Positions 44,213-52,721 of a DNA stretch of 64,000 bases are shown here, piece by piece (the stretch's first letter is position 1; each line of letters starts with the position of its first letter). Below the pieces are notes generated by a model. That model was not told where the DNA came from and made no database searches. It saw only the letters and a list, made by a program, of their open reading frames with translations. This stretch comes from Clostridioides difficile_A (lineage in GTDB: Bacteria; Bacillota; Clostridia; Peptostreptococcales; Peptostreptococcaceae), in the NCBI GenBank assembly GCA_945909635.1, contig OX246690.1:3286001-3350000 (forward strand), read 5' to 3'. The position numbers and the translations under genes are program-made.

Positions 44213-44236
44213 AATAGTTTTATGTCAAACTAATTT
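44213..44236. promoter_or_regulatory. MarR-type operator, copy 2
   Basis: AATAGTTTTATGTCAAACTA followed by ATTT repeats copy 1 at a 34-nt offset, about three helical turns, and sits just ahead of the MarR gene. Confidence 0.65.
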
Positions 44237-44264
44237 AAATAAATTAAGGATTGGAGATTAATTT

Positions 44265-44702
44265 ATGGAAGATAAATATATTATACATTTCATAAGTAAA
44301 ACAAAGGCTAATATGGTTAAATTCATTGAAAATAAACTTAGTCAAAATGGTCTAGATGAATTAATACCTACTCATGGAAATATTTTAACTGCACTTTATG
44401 AAAACAATGGAATACTTACAATGAAGGAAATTGCAACTAAAATAGGAAAGGATAAGTCCACTGTCACAGTGTTGGTTAATAAACTCATAAATCTAGGATA
44501 TATAGAAAGACAAAAATGTGCCAATGACAAGCGTATTACATATATAAAACTTACAAAAAAGGCATTACTTATAGAGGATACTTTTGACTGTATCTCAACA
44601 CAAGTAAAAGACACTGCATACCATAATATTACAGAAAATGAAAAACAAGAATTTCTTAGAATTTTAAAAAAAATCAATGACAATTTTAAAAATGCTGACT
44701 AA
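44265..44702 (+). CDS. MarR-family transcriptional regulator
   Basis: The 145-residue winged-helix repressor has an N-terminal dimerisation helix, the HTH GILTMKEIATKIGKDKSTVTVLVNKLINLGYIERQK and the wing CANDKRITYIKLTKKA. It is divergent from a YhdH-type reductase and 85 nt upstream of rubrerythrin. The paired palindromes between it and the reductase are probably its binding sites. An oxidative or electrophile-stress role is inferred from both neighbours. Confidence 0.9.
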   Translation: MEDKYIIHFISKTKANMVKFIENKLSQNGLDELIPTHGNILTALYENNGILTMKEIATKIGKDKSTVTVLVNKLINLGYIERQKCANDKRITYIKLTKKALLIEDTFDCISTQVKDTAYHNITENEKQEFLRILKKINDNFKNAD

Positions 44703-44787
44703 ACTTAGCATAATTATATCTTCTATTGGAATAATAAATAAAAAGAATTAAATATTGTAAAAATTTATTGTGATAGAGAGGTAGAAT

Positions 44788-45375
44788 ATGAATTTAAAAG
44801 ATAGTAAAACTAAAGAAAATTTATTAAGAGCTTTCGCAGGAGAGAGTCAAGCTAGAAATAGATACAATATTTCTGCATCTGTAGCAAAAAAAGAAGGGTT
44901 GTATATAATAGAATCTTTATTTAATTATACTGCTGACCAAGAAAAATCACATGCAAAACAATTTTTTACTAAATTAAAAGAATTTTCTGGTGAAAACATA
45001 AGTATATCAGGAGCATATCCTGTAGATTTATACGACAAAACAGCACAACATCTTAAAGCTGCACAACATAATGAGCTTCAAGAATGGGATGATGTATATA
45101 AGAATTTTGGTAAAATAGCACGTGAAGAAGGATTTGAAGCTATAGCTAAATTATTTGAAAACATAGCTGAAATAGAAAAAGTTCATGGTGATAGATTTGG
45201 TAGATATGCTACTGACTTAGAAGAAGGTACTTTATTCAGAAGAAATGAAGATATTCAATGGATATGTACAAATTGTGGACATATACATGTTGGTAAAGAA
45301 GCACCAAAGGCTTGTCCTGTATGTCTTCATCCACAAGGATATTTCTTAGATTTTAAAAACTCATTATTTGAATAG
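44788..45375 (+). CDS. rbr: Rubrerythrin
   Basis: The 195-residue protein has an N-terminal ferritin-like diiron domain (FAGESQARNRYN, DQEKSHAKQF, EEGFEAIAKLFENIAEIEKVHGDRF, supplying the Glu/His ligands). A C-terminal rubredoxin domain follows with two Cys pairs (WICTNCGHIHVG and ACPVCLHPQGYF). It reduces hydrogen peroxide to water in the cytosol of anaerobes using electrons passed through the rubredoxin iron. AGAGAGG precedes the ATG. It may be read together with the MarR gene 85 nt upstream, which would link it to that regulator. Confidence 0.96.
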   Translation: MNLKDSKTKENLLRAFAGESQARNRYNISASVAKKEGLYIIESLFNYTADQEKSHAKQFFTKLKEFSGENISISGAYPVDLYDKTAQHLKAAQHNELQEWDDVYKNFGKIAREEGFEAIAKLFENIAEIEKVHGDRFGRYATDLEEGTLFRRNEDIQWICTNCGHIHVGKEAPKACPVCLHPQGYFLDFKNSLFE

Positions 45376-45458
45376 ACTAAGAGAATCATTGTATTTAAAT
45401 AATCTATGATATTTATAGCAAACATTTTTATAAATACCATATTGTCTTGATAACAATA

Positions 45459-45532
45459 AAATGAACCATAAACATTACTATAGATATAAAATATACTTTG
45501 AACATTTATAGTAATCCTTTATGGTTCATTTT
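45459..45532 (+). terminator. Intrinsic terminator after rubrerythrin
   Basis: A long stem pairs AAAATGAACCATAAA with TTTATGGTTCATTTT, with further pairing of ATTACTAT with ATAGTAAT. It also faces the YhbD-like gene and may act in both directions. Confidence 0.8.
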
Positions 45533-45597
45533 ATTATTCCTTCAAAACTATAATACATCGTCTAAATTTATATGAGATAATTAGATAGGATAACCTA

Positions 45598-46218
45598 CTA
45601 TGATAATCTTATACTAATATCATTTATTTCTTTCATCAAATCGATTTCAATAATTTTAACTACATCTTTTTCAAACCTTACTTTTTTATAATCTAAACAT
45701 CCCACTACAAATGGAACTCCAAACTTTCTAAATAAATAAATTTTACCATTTTCATTGTATATTGCTGTAAAATTTTCTTCTATTATGTTCACTATTAATT
45801 TTAATTCTTCAAAGGTTATCGTTGATTTAACTAAAAATTTCTCTATTATATTCAATATAAGTAGTTCTTTTTTACCTATATTCTGTTCTTTCTTATATAA
45901 GTTTTGAAATATTTCTTTTGTGTAATTACATATGACTTCTTTACTGAGAATAAAATCAATATCAAACTCTTTATTAGTATCTTTTTTCATAAACATATTT
46001 GCAATATCATCAAGAGAAGTCTCTTCTTTCATAGATAATATTAGTTCTATTCTCTCTAGTATTTTATCTCTTGGAAAGAAAGTCTCTTGACCTGTAAAAG
46101 CTGATTTTTTTATAAACCATTCCTCTGGTATAATATTCTTTCTCTTCCATCTATATAATTGCCCATAAGATATATTAGTTTTGCTCAGTAAATCTTTCTT
46201 AGATATTAATTCTTCCAT
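45598..46218 (-). CDS. YhbD-like protein with N-terminal MerR-type HTH
   Basis: The 206-residue protein begins with a helix-turn-helix (LISKKDLLSKTNISYGQLYRWKRKNIIPEEWF) and resembles Bacillus subtilis YhbD (DUF4004). The C-terminal half is helical and then beta-rich, without a recognisable domain. It is the third gene of an operon after two bactofilin genes, 7 nt downstream of the second. The same yhbD-yhbE-yhbF association occurs in Bacillus, so a regulatory or assembly role with the bactofilins is likely. Confidence 0.75.
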   Translation of the reverse strand: MEELISKKDLLSKTNISYGQLYRWKRKNIIPEEWFIKKSAFTGQETFFPRDKILERIELILSMKEETSLDDIANMFMKKDTNKEFDIDFILSKEVICNYTKEIFQNLYKKEQNIGKKELLILNIIEKFLVKSTITFEELKLIVNIIEENFTAIYNENGKIYLFRKFGVPFVVGCLDYKKVRFEKDVVKIIEIDLMKEINDISIRLS

Positions 46219-46225
46219 AGTTTCT

Positions 46226-46993
46226 CTAGCCCACCTTTATACTGTTTTTTACAGTAGAATTATCTGAAACTGATAAATTATCACTGTATTCAATATTTCC
46301 AACATCACAATTATCTACTAAAGATATATTTTTCCCACGTATATCTTTTATTGATGCATCCTCTAATTCAATAGTATCTCCCTCTATCAAATCACATTTA
46401 AATTTTCCAGAAAAAATATTGATAATCTTAATCAATTGAAAAGCATTTTTACTTCTTCCTATTTGTATATTAGTTGCACCTATCTCCTTACAATAAGAGC
46501 CTCCTCCTGAATAAACATATATATTTTCTCCATTTAAAAGACCATCACATTTTATAGCTCCATATACCTTTATATCTTCACATTCTATATTTGCTTTATT
46601 TCTCATTTCACCATATATTTTTATATCTTGTGCATACATATTTTCATTTACACTTAATTGTCCTTTTATTGTAACATTATTACATTTCAGTTTACCATCA
46701 ACTTTCTGTTGAGCAGTTATAACCAAGTCATCTATTTCTGCATCTCCATCTATACTAAGTTGACCATTCACCCTTACACGTTCAGCTTTAAGATTACCTC
46801 TTATAACAGTTTTTCCATTTACAACAAAGTTTTTTATATTTATATCACCTTCAAACTTTGAATCTCCAAACACTTTTACTTCATCACTTGTTATATTTCC
46901 TTTTGATTTAGCACTTCCCATAATTTTTATGCTTTCATATTCCCCGCTACTTATAAATCCTTCTCCAAGTATTTTTATAGACCCTTTTTCCAT
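46226..46993 (-). CDS. Bactofilin-like polymer-forming protein (YhbE/YhbF type)
   Basis: The 255-residue protein is made of short beta repeats with a regular hydrophobic/glycine pattern (GDINIKNFVVNGKTVIRGNLKAERVRVNGQLSIDGDAEIDDL), the right-handed beta-helix of polymer-forming bactofilins. Bactofilins build membrane-associated cytoskeletal filaments. It is longer than a usual bactofilin and includes a second repeat block after residue 190 (NIFSGKFKCDLIEGDTIELEDASIKDIRGKNISL). It is paired with an upstream paralogue, 40 nt apart. There is no signal peptide. Confidence 0.8.
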   Translation of the reverse strand: MEKGSIKILGEGFISSGEYESIKIMGSAKSKGNITSDEVKVFGDSKFEGDINIKNFVVNGKTVIRGNLKAERVRVNGQLSIDGDAEIDDLVITAQQKVDGKLKCNNVTIKGQLSVNENMYAQDIKIYGEMRNKANIECEDIKVYGAIKCDGLLNGENIYVYSGGGSYCKEIGATNIQIGRSKNAFQLIKIINIFSGKFKCDLIEGDTIELEDASIKDIRGKNISLVDNCDVGNIEYSDNLSVSDNSTVKNSIKVG

Positions 46994-47033
46994 ATTATTA
47001 CCTCATTTTAAATTTTATTTTTAAAACCATTTA

Positions 47034-47855
47034 TTACTTATCTTTCTTTAAGTTTACTGTCTCATTTATATTCTTTATTTCAGCAACTATTGAATCTTCA
47101 TCAATCTCTATACTTTCACTGTACTCCAAACTTTCTATATAGCAACCTTTACCTACTTTAATATTTTTGCCTCTTACAACCTTGATTTCACTATTTTCTA
47201 AGCTTATTTCATCTGCCTCTATAATATTTGCAAATAACTTACTTTCTGTATATGTTCTAATTGATAATAGACCTAAATCTATTAAATTTGAAGATATTTT
47301 TTCAAAGTTTATAGGCTTTTTCTCCAACATACGAAACTTTTTACAATAGTCTCCATGACCTTTTTTTATATTTATCCTACTTGCTCCAACTTCATTAAAA
47401 TTAGAAATTCCATTCAAACTAATATTAATTTCTTCACAATTTAAAAATCCGTTACAATTTAAAATTCCACTTAAATTGATATTTTCACAATCTATATTCT
47501 TATTGGCCTTTAAATATCCTTTTCCATGAATAATATCCGACTTTATATTTCCTTCGACATTAATAATTCCGCCCGTATCAATTTCAATAGAATTAATATC
47601 TCCTGTACATCTAAGAAGTCCAGATATCTCCACTTTTGATGCCAATATATTTCCTTCTACTTTACTTAGACCTGATGTAAAAAATTCATTACATTCTGTT
47701 GTTCCAAGCACTTTTGCTGAACCAGAAGAATCAAATTTACTACATTTTATATTTCCTTCTATTTTTCCTGTTCCTGCTACATTAACACTATCAAAAATTC
47801 CACCTTTACACTTTCCAACTCCATTAAAGTTTAGTGAACTTAATCCTTCATTCAT
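47034..47855 (-). CDS. Bactofilin-like polymer-forming protein, first gene of the operon
   Basis: The 273-residue protein has the same beta-helix repeat pattern as its neighbour (GTGKIEGNIKCSKFDSSGSAKVLGTTECNEFFTSGLSKVEGNILASKVEISGLL). The same C-terminal block is present (NIIEADEISLENSEIKVVRGKNIKVGKGCYIESLEYSESIEI). The two probably arose by duplication and may co-polymerise. There is no membrane segment or signal. It heads the operon with the second bactofilin and the YhbD-like protein. Confidence 0.8.
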   Translation of the reverse strand: MNEGLSSLNFNGVGKCKGGIFDSVNVAGTGKIEGNIKCSKFDSSGSAKVLGTTECNEFFTSGLSKVEGNILASKVEISGLLRCTGDINSIEIDTGGIINVEGNIKSDIIHGKGYLKANKNIDCENINLSGILNCNGFLNCEEINISLNGISNFNEVGASRINIKKGHGDYCKKFRMLEKKPINFEKISSNLIDLGLLSIRTYTESKLFANIIEADEISLENSEIKVVRGKNIKVGKGCYIESLEYSESIEIDEDSIVAEIKNINETVNLKKDK

Positions 47856-47992
47856 AATGATATCCTTTCCTTAATGTATTTTATCCTTGAAACTAATATA
47901 ACAAAACATTGTTACGTTGTCAAGTATAATAATTATGTTCAGTAAAACAACCTTCATTTAAGTTCTATTTTAATTTATATAAATAATAAAAA

Positions 47993-48074
47993 AATAATAG
48001 GGAAAACACTCTATTCAAACTATAAATCTAAATTGTTTAGATTTATGATTTAAGTGAAATACATCCCTATTATT
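47993..48074 (-). terminator. Terminator downstream of the phnX-phnW fusion gene
   Basis: AATAATAGGG pairs with CCCTATTATT around an inner hairpin (AATCTAAAT / GTTTAGATT region). It lies about 80 nt past the stop codon. Confidence 0.65.
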
Positions 48075-48154
48075 CAATCTTTATATATATTTGTTATATA
48101 AACCTCTAAAATATTATTCTCTAAACTCTACAATAATTTACAATTCATCCTATT

Positions 48155-50065
48155 CTACATATTGATGAATTTTTCGATTACATCAGCCAATCTCTCCATA
48201 TCAGTTGGATAAACTTCTCCTATACTACCTATTCTAAATGTGTCTATATCAGTCAATTTTCCTGGATAAATAACAAATCCATTCTCTTTTAAATACGTAT
48301 AAAATTCCATAAATTCAAATTTTGCATTTTTAGGATATAAAAAAGTTGTTATTACAGGTGATTGAGCACCATCATTTACCAAAGTGTCAAAACCTAAAGA
48401 TTTTAATCTTGATGCTATTGTAAACTGATTTTCTTTATATCTAGCATATCTTTTTTCAACAGAACCTTCTTCTTCTAACTCCAATAATGCTTGATAAAAA
48501 GCTCTTACAACATGTGTAGGTGAAGTAAATCTCCATTTACCATTATTCTTCTCCATAGTATCCCATTGTGCATACACATCAAGAGACAATGACTTAGCTA
48601 TACCTTTACATTTAGCTAATTCTTCTTTGTTAGCTATTATAAAACCGAATCCAGGTACTCCTTGTATACATTTATTAGAACTACTAACTAGAAAATCTAT
48701 ATTAAAGTCTTCAACATCAATCTCAATTCCTCCAAAACTACTCATAGCATCAACTATATAAATCTTATTATATTCTTCTGCAAGTTTTCCTACTTCTTGT
48801 ATAGGATTTAATCTACCTGTAGTAGTTTCACAGTGAACCATTGATATATGCGTTATATCTTTATTTTCCTTCAATAAATTTTCTACTACATTTAAATCAA
48901 CTGCCTCTACATCTTTAAATGTACAATCAATAAATTCTATATTTAAATAATTACATATATCTTTCATTCTCTTTCCATATGCCCCATTTGCAATTACAAG
49001 AAGTTTACCATCTTCTGGAATAGTACTTCCTATTGTAGCCTCTACTGAGAAAGTTCCACTTCCTTGCATTAATACACTTGTGTACTTATCTGTATTTTTT
49101 GTTCCTAGAGACACTAATCTTCTTCTAACATCCTGCACTAAATCATTATATTCAACATCCCAAGTACACCAGTCTTTTAGCATAGATGCTCTTACTGATT
49201 TAGTAGTAGATAGTGGTCCTGGTGTAAGCAATATGTAATCATTTTCTGGTACAAAGTCTGACTTAATAGTTTCATTTTCTATTTTCACTAAGACATCTTC
49301 TAATTGAGCCATAGTCTCTATTACAAAATGTGCACCTGCTTCTTTAAATTTCTTTGAAACTGCATCCATCTTAGCTTTTAGTTCTTCTTTATCCATGTTA
49401 TCCACTTCTTCTTGTGTAAGTCCTAACTCACTTGAACCTTTTATTACAGCAACACTCCACATTCCTGCATTTACGCCTTCTTTTACATCACTGATTGTAT
49501 CTCCCACTTTTACCATAGAACTCATAGGAGATACCCCTAGAGCTTCAGCATTTTTATAGCACATCCAAGGATATGGTCTTCCTTGAGATACTTCTGATGG
49601 AGTTACAAGAAAATCTGGTGAGTATCCTTTTTTTGCTGCATTTGGTTCGACTATGTTCATCATTTCTCTTGTATAACCTGTTGTAGAACCTATTTTTAAT
49701 CCATTCTTTCTTAATTTCTCAACAGTTTCAACAACATGAGGAATTGGAGTTGTATATTCTTCTAATGTTTCAAATAACATTGGCTCAAATTCAGCATAAA
49801 GCTTATTTACGTCTTCTTCAGTTGGTGCTTTGCCAAATTTTTCTGACCAAAGGTTTTTTATTCTATCCATTTCACACATTTCTCTTATATGGTCTATCTT
49901 TAATTTTCCCATAGGTTTTCTTGCTTCTTCCATTGTTACATCTATACCTCTTCTTTTAAATATCTCTATAAATACATTAAGAGGTGCAAAACATCCATAA
50001 TCAACTGTTGTTCCAGCCCAATCAAATACTACTGCCTTTATTTTTTCTCCATATATCTTTTTCAT
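48155..50065 (-). CDS. phnXW: Fused phosphonoacetaldehyde hydrolase (PhnX) and 2-aminoethylphosphonate transaminase (PhnW)
   Basis: The protein has about 636 residues in two parts. The N-terminal 270 residues are PhnX, a HAD hydrolase: nucleophile Asp in VVFDWAGTTVDYG, the Schiff-base lysine in KPMGKLKIDH and KVGDTISDVKEG. The C-terminal 360 residues are PhnW, a PLP aminotransferase: LLTPGPLSTT, MQGSGTFSVEA, YIVDAMSSFGG and the PLP lysine in VSSSNKCIQGVPG. Together they turn 2-aminoethylphosphonate plus pyruvate into alanine, acetaldehyde and phosphate. The start is the ATG at 50065, with GGAGG 8 nt before. A DeoR regulator gene lies upstream; no phosphonate transporter is present here. Confidence 0.93.
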   Translation of the reverse strand: MKKIYGEKIKAVVFDWAGTTVDYGCFAPLNVFIEIFKRRGIDVTMEEARKPMGKLKIDHIREMCEMDRIKNLWSEKFGKAPTEEDVNKLYAEFEPMLFETLEEYTTPIPHVVETVEKLRKNGLKIGSTTGYTREMMNIVEPNAAKKGYSPDFLVTPSEVSQGRPYPWMCYKNAEALGVSPMSSMVKVGDTISDVKEGVNAGMWSVAVIKGSSELGLTQEEVDNMDKEELKAKMDAVSKKFKEAGAHFVIETMAQLEDVLVKIENETIKSDFVPENDYILLTPGPLSTTKSVRASMLKDWCTWDVEYNDLVQDVRRRLVSLGTKNTDKYTSVLMQGSGTFSVEATIGSTIPEDGKLLVIANGAYGKRMKDICNYLNIEFIDCTFKDVEAVDLNVVENLLKENKDITHISMVHCETTTGRLNPIQEVGKLAEEYNKIYIVDAMSSFGGIEIDVEDFNIDFLVSSSNKCIQGVPGFGFIIANKEELAKCKGIAKSLSLDVYAQWDTMEKNNGKWRFTSPTHVVRAFYQALLELEEEGSVEKRYARYKENQFTIASRLKSLGFDTLVNDGAQSPVITTFLYPKNAKFEFMEFYTYLKENGFVIYPGKLTDIDTFRIGSIGEVYPTDMERLADVIEKFINM

Positions 50066-50109
50066 ATTTATAGCCTCCATAGATTCTTTTAGAATTTTTG
50101 TGTTTTTAA

Positions 50110-50224
50110 TTGTTTTTACTTTTAAAGTATAACTTTTACATGTTAATTATACATCATATTCAGGTTAAATGTATATTAAATTTATGTTTTTAGTTGTTTT
50201 TACTTGGTTATACTTGTTTTTACT
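50110..50224. repeat. Three direct repeats in the phnXW promoter region
   Basis: TTGTTTTTACT occurs at 50110-50120, 50194-50204 and 50214-50224. The first two copies are part of a longer match (TGTTTTTA, one base, then TTGTTTTTACTT). They lie between the DeoR-type gene and phnXW and look like repressor binding sites. Confidence 0.6.
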
Positions 50225-50322
50225 ATTCTATATAAAAACTTCACAAAACTCCAAATTATAAGTTGAAATTTCCTTTTTCATATAAATCTATGAGCTAGTT
50301 ACATTTTATAATTTTATTGTAT

Positions 50323-51108
50323 TTATTTTGCTTCTATCCATGTTATGTTTATTTCATTTAATTTATCTCTCCATTCATTTGGAGGTTCTGTATCACAAAT
50401 CACAAAATCCAATTCTTCTAAATCTGCTATCTTATACATACTGACAATTCCAATTTTGGAACTATCACACAATATAAAACTCTCTTTTGAATTTTTTATA
50501 TATTCTCTTGATAATAATGCTTTATTTTGGTCTATACTGCTAATTCCAAAGCTATCAAGTATACCTTCGCTAGATATAAAGGCTTTATCCACATATAAGT
50601 TTCTCATAGTCTCTATTGACATTTGACATGCTGTTCTTTGATGCTTTAAATTTACTTTTCCCCCAATAAATATAACTTCCCCATCAAATAAACCTTGACT
50701 TTCATAGGAAATCAACTTTGATAGTACAGGATAAGAATTTGTAATAACCTTTAAATTTTTTACAGATACTATATAATCCACAATTTGTAAATTAGTAGTA
50801 CCTTCATCTATGACAATTGATTCATTATCATTCACAAATTTAGATGCATATTTAGCAATACTCTGTTTTTTATCCAAATTAGTACTATTTCTCTTTATAT
50901 GTGCTGGTTCAATCACCCCATAATTTATTTTTATAGCACCACCATAAACCTTTTTCAATTTATTTTCATTTTCTAACTCTTCTAAATACCTTCTTATTGT
51001 TTCTGATGATACCTCTAATTTTTTTACTAACTCTTTTGTATTTACTTTACCTTTTGAATCTAATAATTTAAGTATTTCTTTTTTTCTATCTATTGAATTT
51101 AAAGACAT
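50323..51108 (-). CDS. DeoR-family transcriptional regulator
   Basis: The 261-residue protein has an N-terminal DeoR HTH (KKEILKLLDSKGKVNTKELVKKLEVSSETIRRYLEELENENKLKKVYGGAI). A C-terminal sugar-phosphate-isomerase-like sensor domain follows (SIVIDEGTTNLQIVDYI, VITNSYPVLSKL, FIGGKVN, CDSSKIG). Most family members respond to phosphorylated sugars; here the adjacent target is phosphonate breakdown. The ATG at 51108 is chosen because AGGAGG lies 7 nt before it. Three direct repeats downstream, before phnXW, are candidate operators. Confidence 0.88.
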   Translation of the reverse strand: MSLNSIDRKKEILKLLDSKGKVNTKELVKKLEVSSETIRRYLEELENENKLKKVYGGAIKINYGVIEPAHIKRNSTNLDKKQSIAKYASKFVNDNESIVIDEGTTNLQIVDYIVSVKNLKVITNSYPVLSKLISYESQGLFDGEVIFIGGKVNLKHQRTACQMSIETMRNLYVDKAFISSEGILDSFGISSIDQNKALLSREYIKNSKESFILCDSSKIGIVSMYKIADLEELDFVICDTEPPNEWRDKLNEINITWIEAK

Positions 51109-51243
51109 CACTTTTCCTCCTAAATATGTATATTTTGCTCCTATAATATTACAATGATACCTACCTTTACAAAATTATTATTCCATGATAAACATTCTCA
51201 CTCAATTAAAGTTCAATTTAAAATAATGTATATTATAATAAAA

Positions 51244-51277
51244 AAAGTCCATCAAATATTAATATCAGATGGACTTT
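51244..51277 (-). terminator. Intrinsic terminator of the dlt operon
   Basis: AAAGTCCATC pairs perfectly with GATGGACTTT. It is followed by a U-run on the minus strand, downstream of dltC. Confidence 0.85.
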
Positions 51278-51323
51278 ATAAAACTTTATTTTATAAATTA
51301 ATATTTAAAACTTAATTATTAAT

Positions 51324-51554
51324 TTATTTTCTTGTTTCCAAGAATTTTACTAAATTATTTACAGTAGACATATCTTTTCTCTCTAAATCAGTTGGCTGAA
51401 GTTCTATTCCTAGTCTATTTTCAATTTCAAGTAAAACTTCAATTATAGCTAATGAGTCTAAAAGCTCTGTCTCAAATAAGTTAAGGTCTAAATCTTCTCT
51501 TATCTCATCAGTCCCTAATACATCTTCAAATATTTCTATAACTGTTTCTTGCAT
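51324..51554 (-). CDS. dltC: D-alanyl carrier protein DltC
   Basis: The 76-residue acyl-carrier-like protein has the phosphopantetheine attachment serine in ELLDSLAIIEV. The overall pattern (VLGTDEIREDLDLNLFETELLDSLA) is typical of DltC. It carries activated D-alanine from DltA to the membrane O-acyltransferase DltB. It is the last gene of the operon, 18 nt after dltB. Confidence 0.95.
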   Translation of the reverse strand: MQETVIEIFEDVLGTDEIREDLDLNLFETELLDSLAIIEVLLEIENRLGIELQPTDLERKDMSTVNNLVKFLETRK

Positions 51555-51572
51555 AAATCTGCCTCCTTAAAA

Positions 51573-52721
51573 TTAAGCTAAATAACCTGAGAATATCAGT
51601 AATCCAAAACATACAATGTGGAATGTAATGAAAATTTGAACTCTCTCGAACCATTTCTCTTTTTTATGTTTTTTATAAAACTTAGATTTTCTCTGATATA
51701 TATCAGTCAAAACAAGTGCCAGCCCTTGATATACTCCATAAGCAACATAATACCATGTTAATCCATGCCAAAATCCCATCGTTATCATGGTTATCATCTG
51801 AGCTACATGAGCAGCAGTAGTTCTTTTCTTAAATCTTTTCTTTCTCATTGATGACATAACAAATCTTGAAAAAATATAATCTCCAAACCATCTTGAAAGA
51901 CTTATATGCCATCTTGTCCAGAATTCCTTCATATCTTTACTCATAAATGGCTTATCAAAGTTTATTGGTACTTGTATTCCAAATATGTATCCTGCACCTA
52001 TAGCAAACAAACTATACCCTGCAAAATCAAAGAATAAGTATAAACTATATGCATACATGTAACTTAAAATATTTATAAAACTCATATCTTTAGGTATTCT
52101 TGATACCCAATATGTATTTATCAAAAATGCTATAACAAACTTATAACCTACACCCATAACAATATTTTTTATTCCAGGCAGTAAGTATTCTTCTAGATAC
52201 TCTTTTCTAGATATTTGTTTTTCCAAATCTTGCTCAAAACGTCTTGACCTATCAATAGGACCAGAACTTAATGTTGGAAAAAATAGCATAAAATAAAGCA
52301 TCTTTGAAATTTTAACTTCTTTTATAGCTCCATCATAAATTTCAATAACCATTTGTATAGTTCTGAAATTTAAGTATGATATTCCAATAAATCCAATTAT
52401 CCCAAAAGAAGTAACTGGAGATATTTTATTTATTATTATTGGGAGCATTGATGCAAACAAGAATCCCCAATATATGTATTTATTTTTAGTTTTTCTTCTT
52501 ACATATTCATATCCTTTAACTATTATAACTTCAAGAATAATAAATATTACTAGGTATTTTAGTTGGACATCCATCCCTACAATTAAAAATATCATAAATA
52601 AACTTGCCAACATACCATAATACTTTATATTCTTACCCATTAGACCTAAAATCACTGCTGGTATTGATGTTAATAATAATATATAAAGATAAAAATAATC
52701 TCCATACTGTGAAAAAATCAT
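51573..52721 (-). CDS. dltB: D-alanyl transfer protein DltB (MBOAT)
   Basis: The 382-residue membrane-bound O-acyltransferase has about eleven hydrophobic segments. The MBOAT signature includes the active-site histidine in MGFWHGLTWYYVAYGVYQG, preceded by EFWTRWHISLSRWFGDYIF. It moves D-alanine from DltC across the membrane for attachment to teichoic acid-type polymers. Its ATG overlaps the dltA stop by one base (TAATG), indicating translational coupling. Confidence 0.95.
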   Translation of the reverse strand: MIFSQYGDYFYLYILLLTSIPAVILGLMGKNIKYYGMLASLFMIFLIVGMDVQLKYLVIFIILEVIIVKGYEYVRRKTKNKYIYWGFLFASMLPIIINKISPVTSFGIIGFIGISYLNFRTIQMVIEIYDGAIKEVKISKMLYFMLFFPTLSSGPIDRSRRFEQDLEKQISRKEYLEEYLLPGIKNIVMGVGYKFVIAFLINTYWVSRIPKDMSFINILSYMYAYSLYLFFDFAGYSLFAIGAGYIFGIQVPINFDKPFMSKDMKEFWTRWHISLSRWFGDYIFSRFVMSSMRKKRFKKRTTAAHVAQMITMITMGFWHGLTWYYVAYGVYQGLALVLTDIYQRKSKFYKKHKKEKWFERVQIFITFHIVCFGLLIFSGYLA

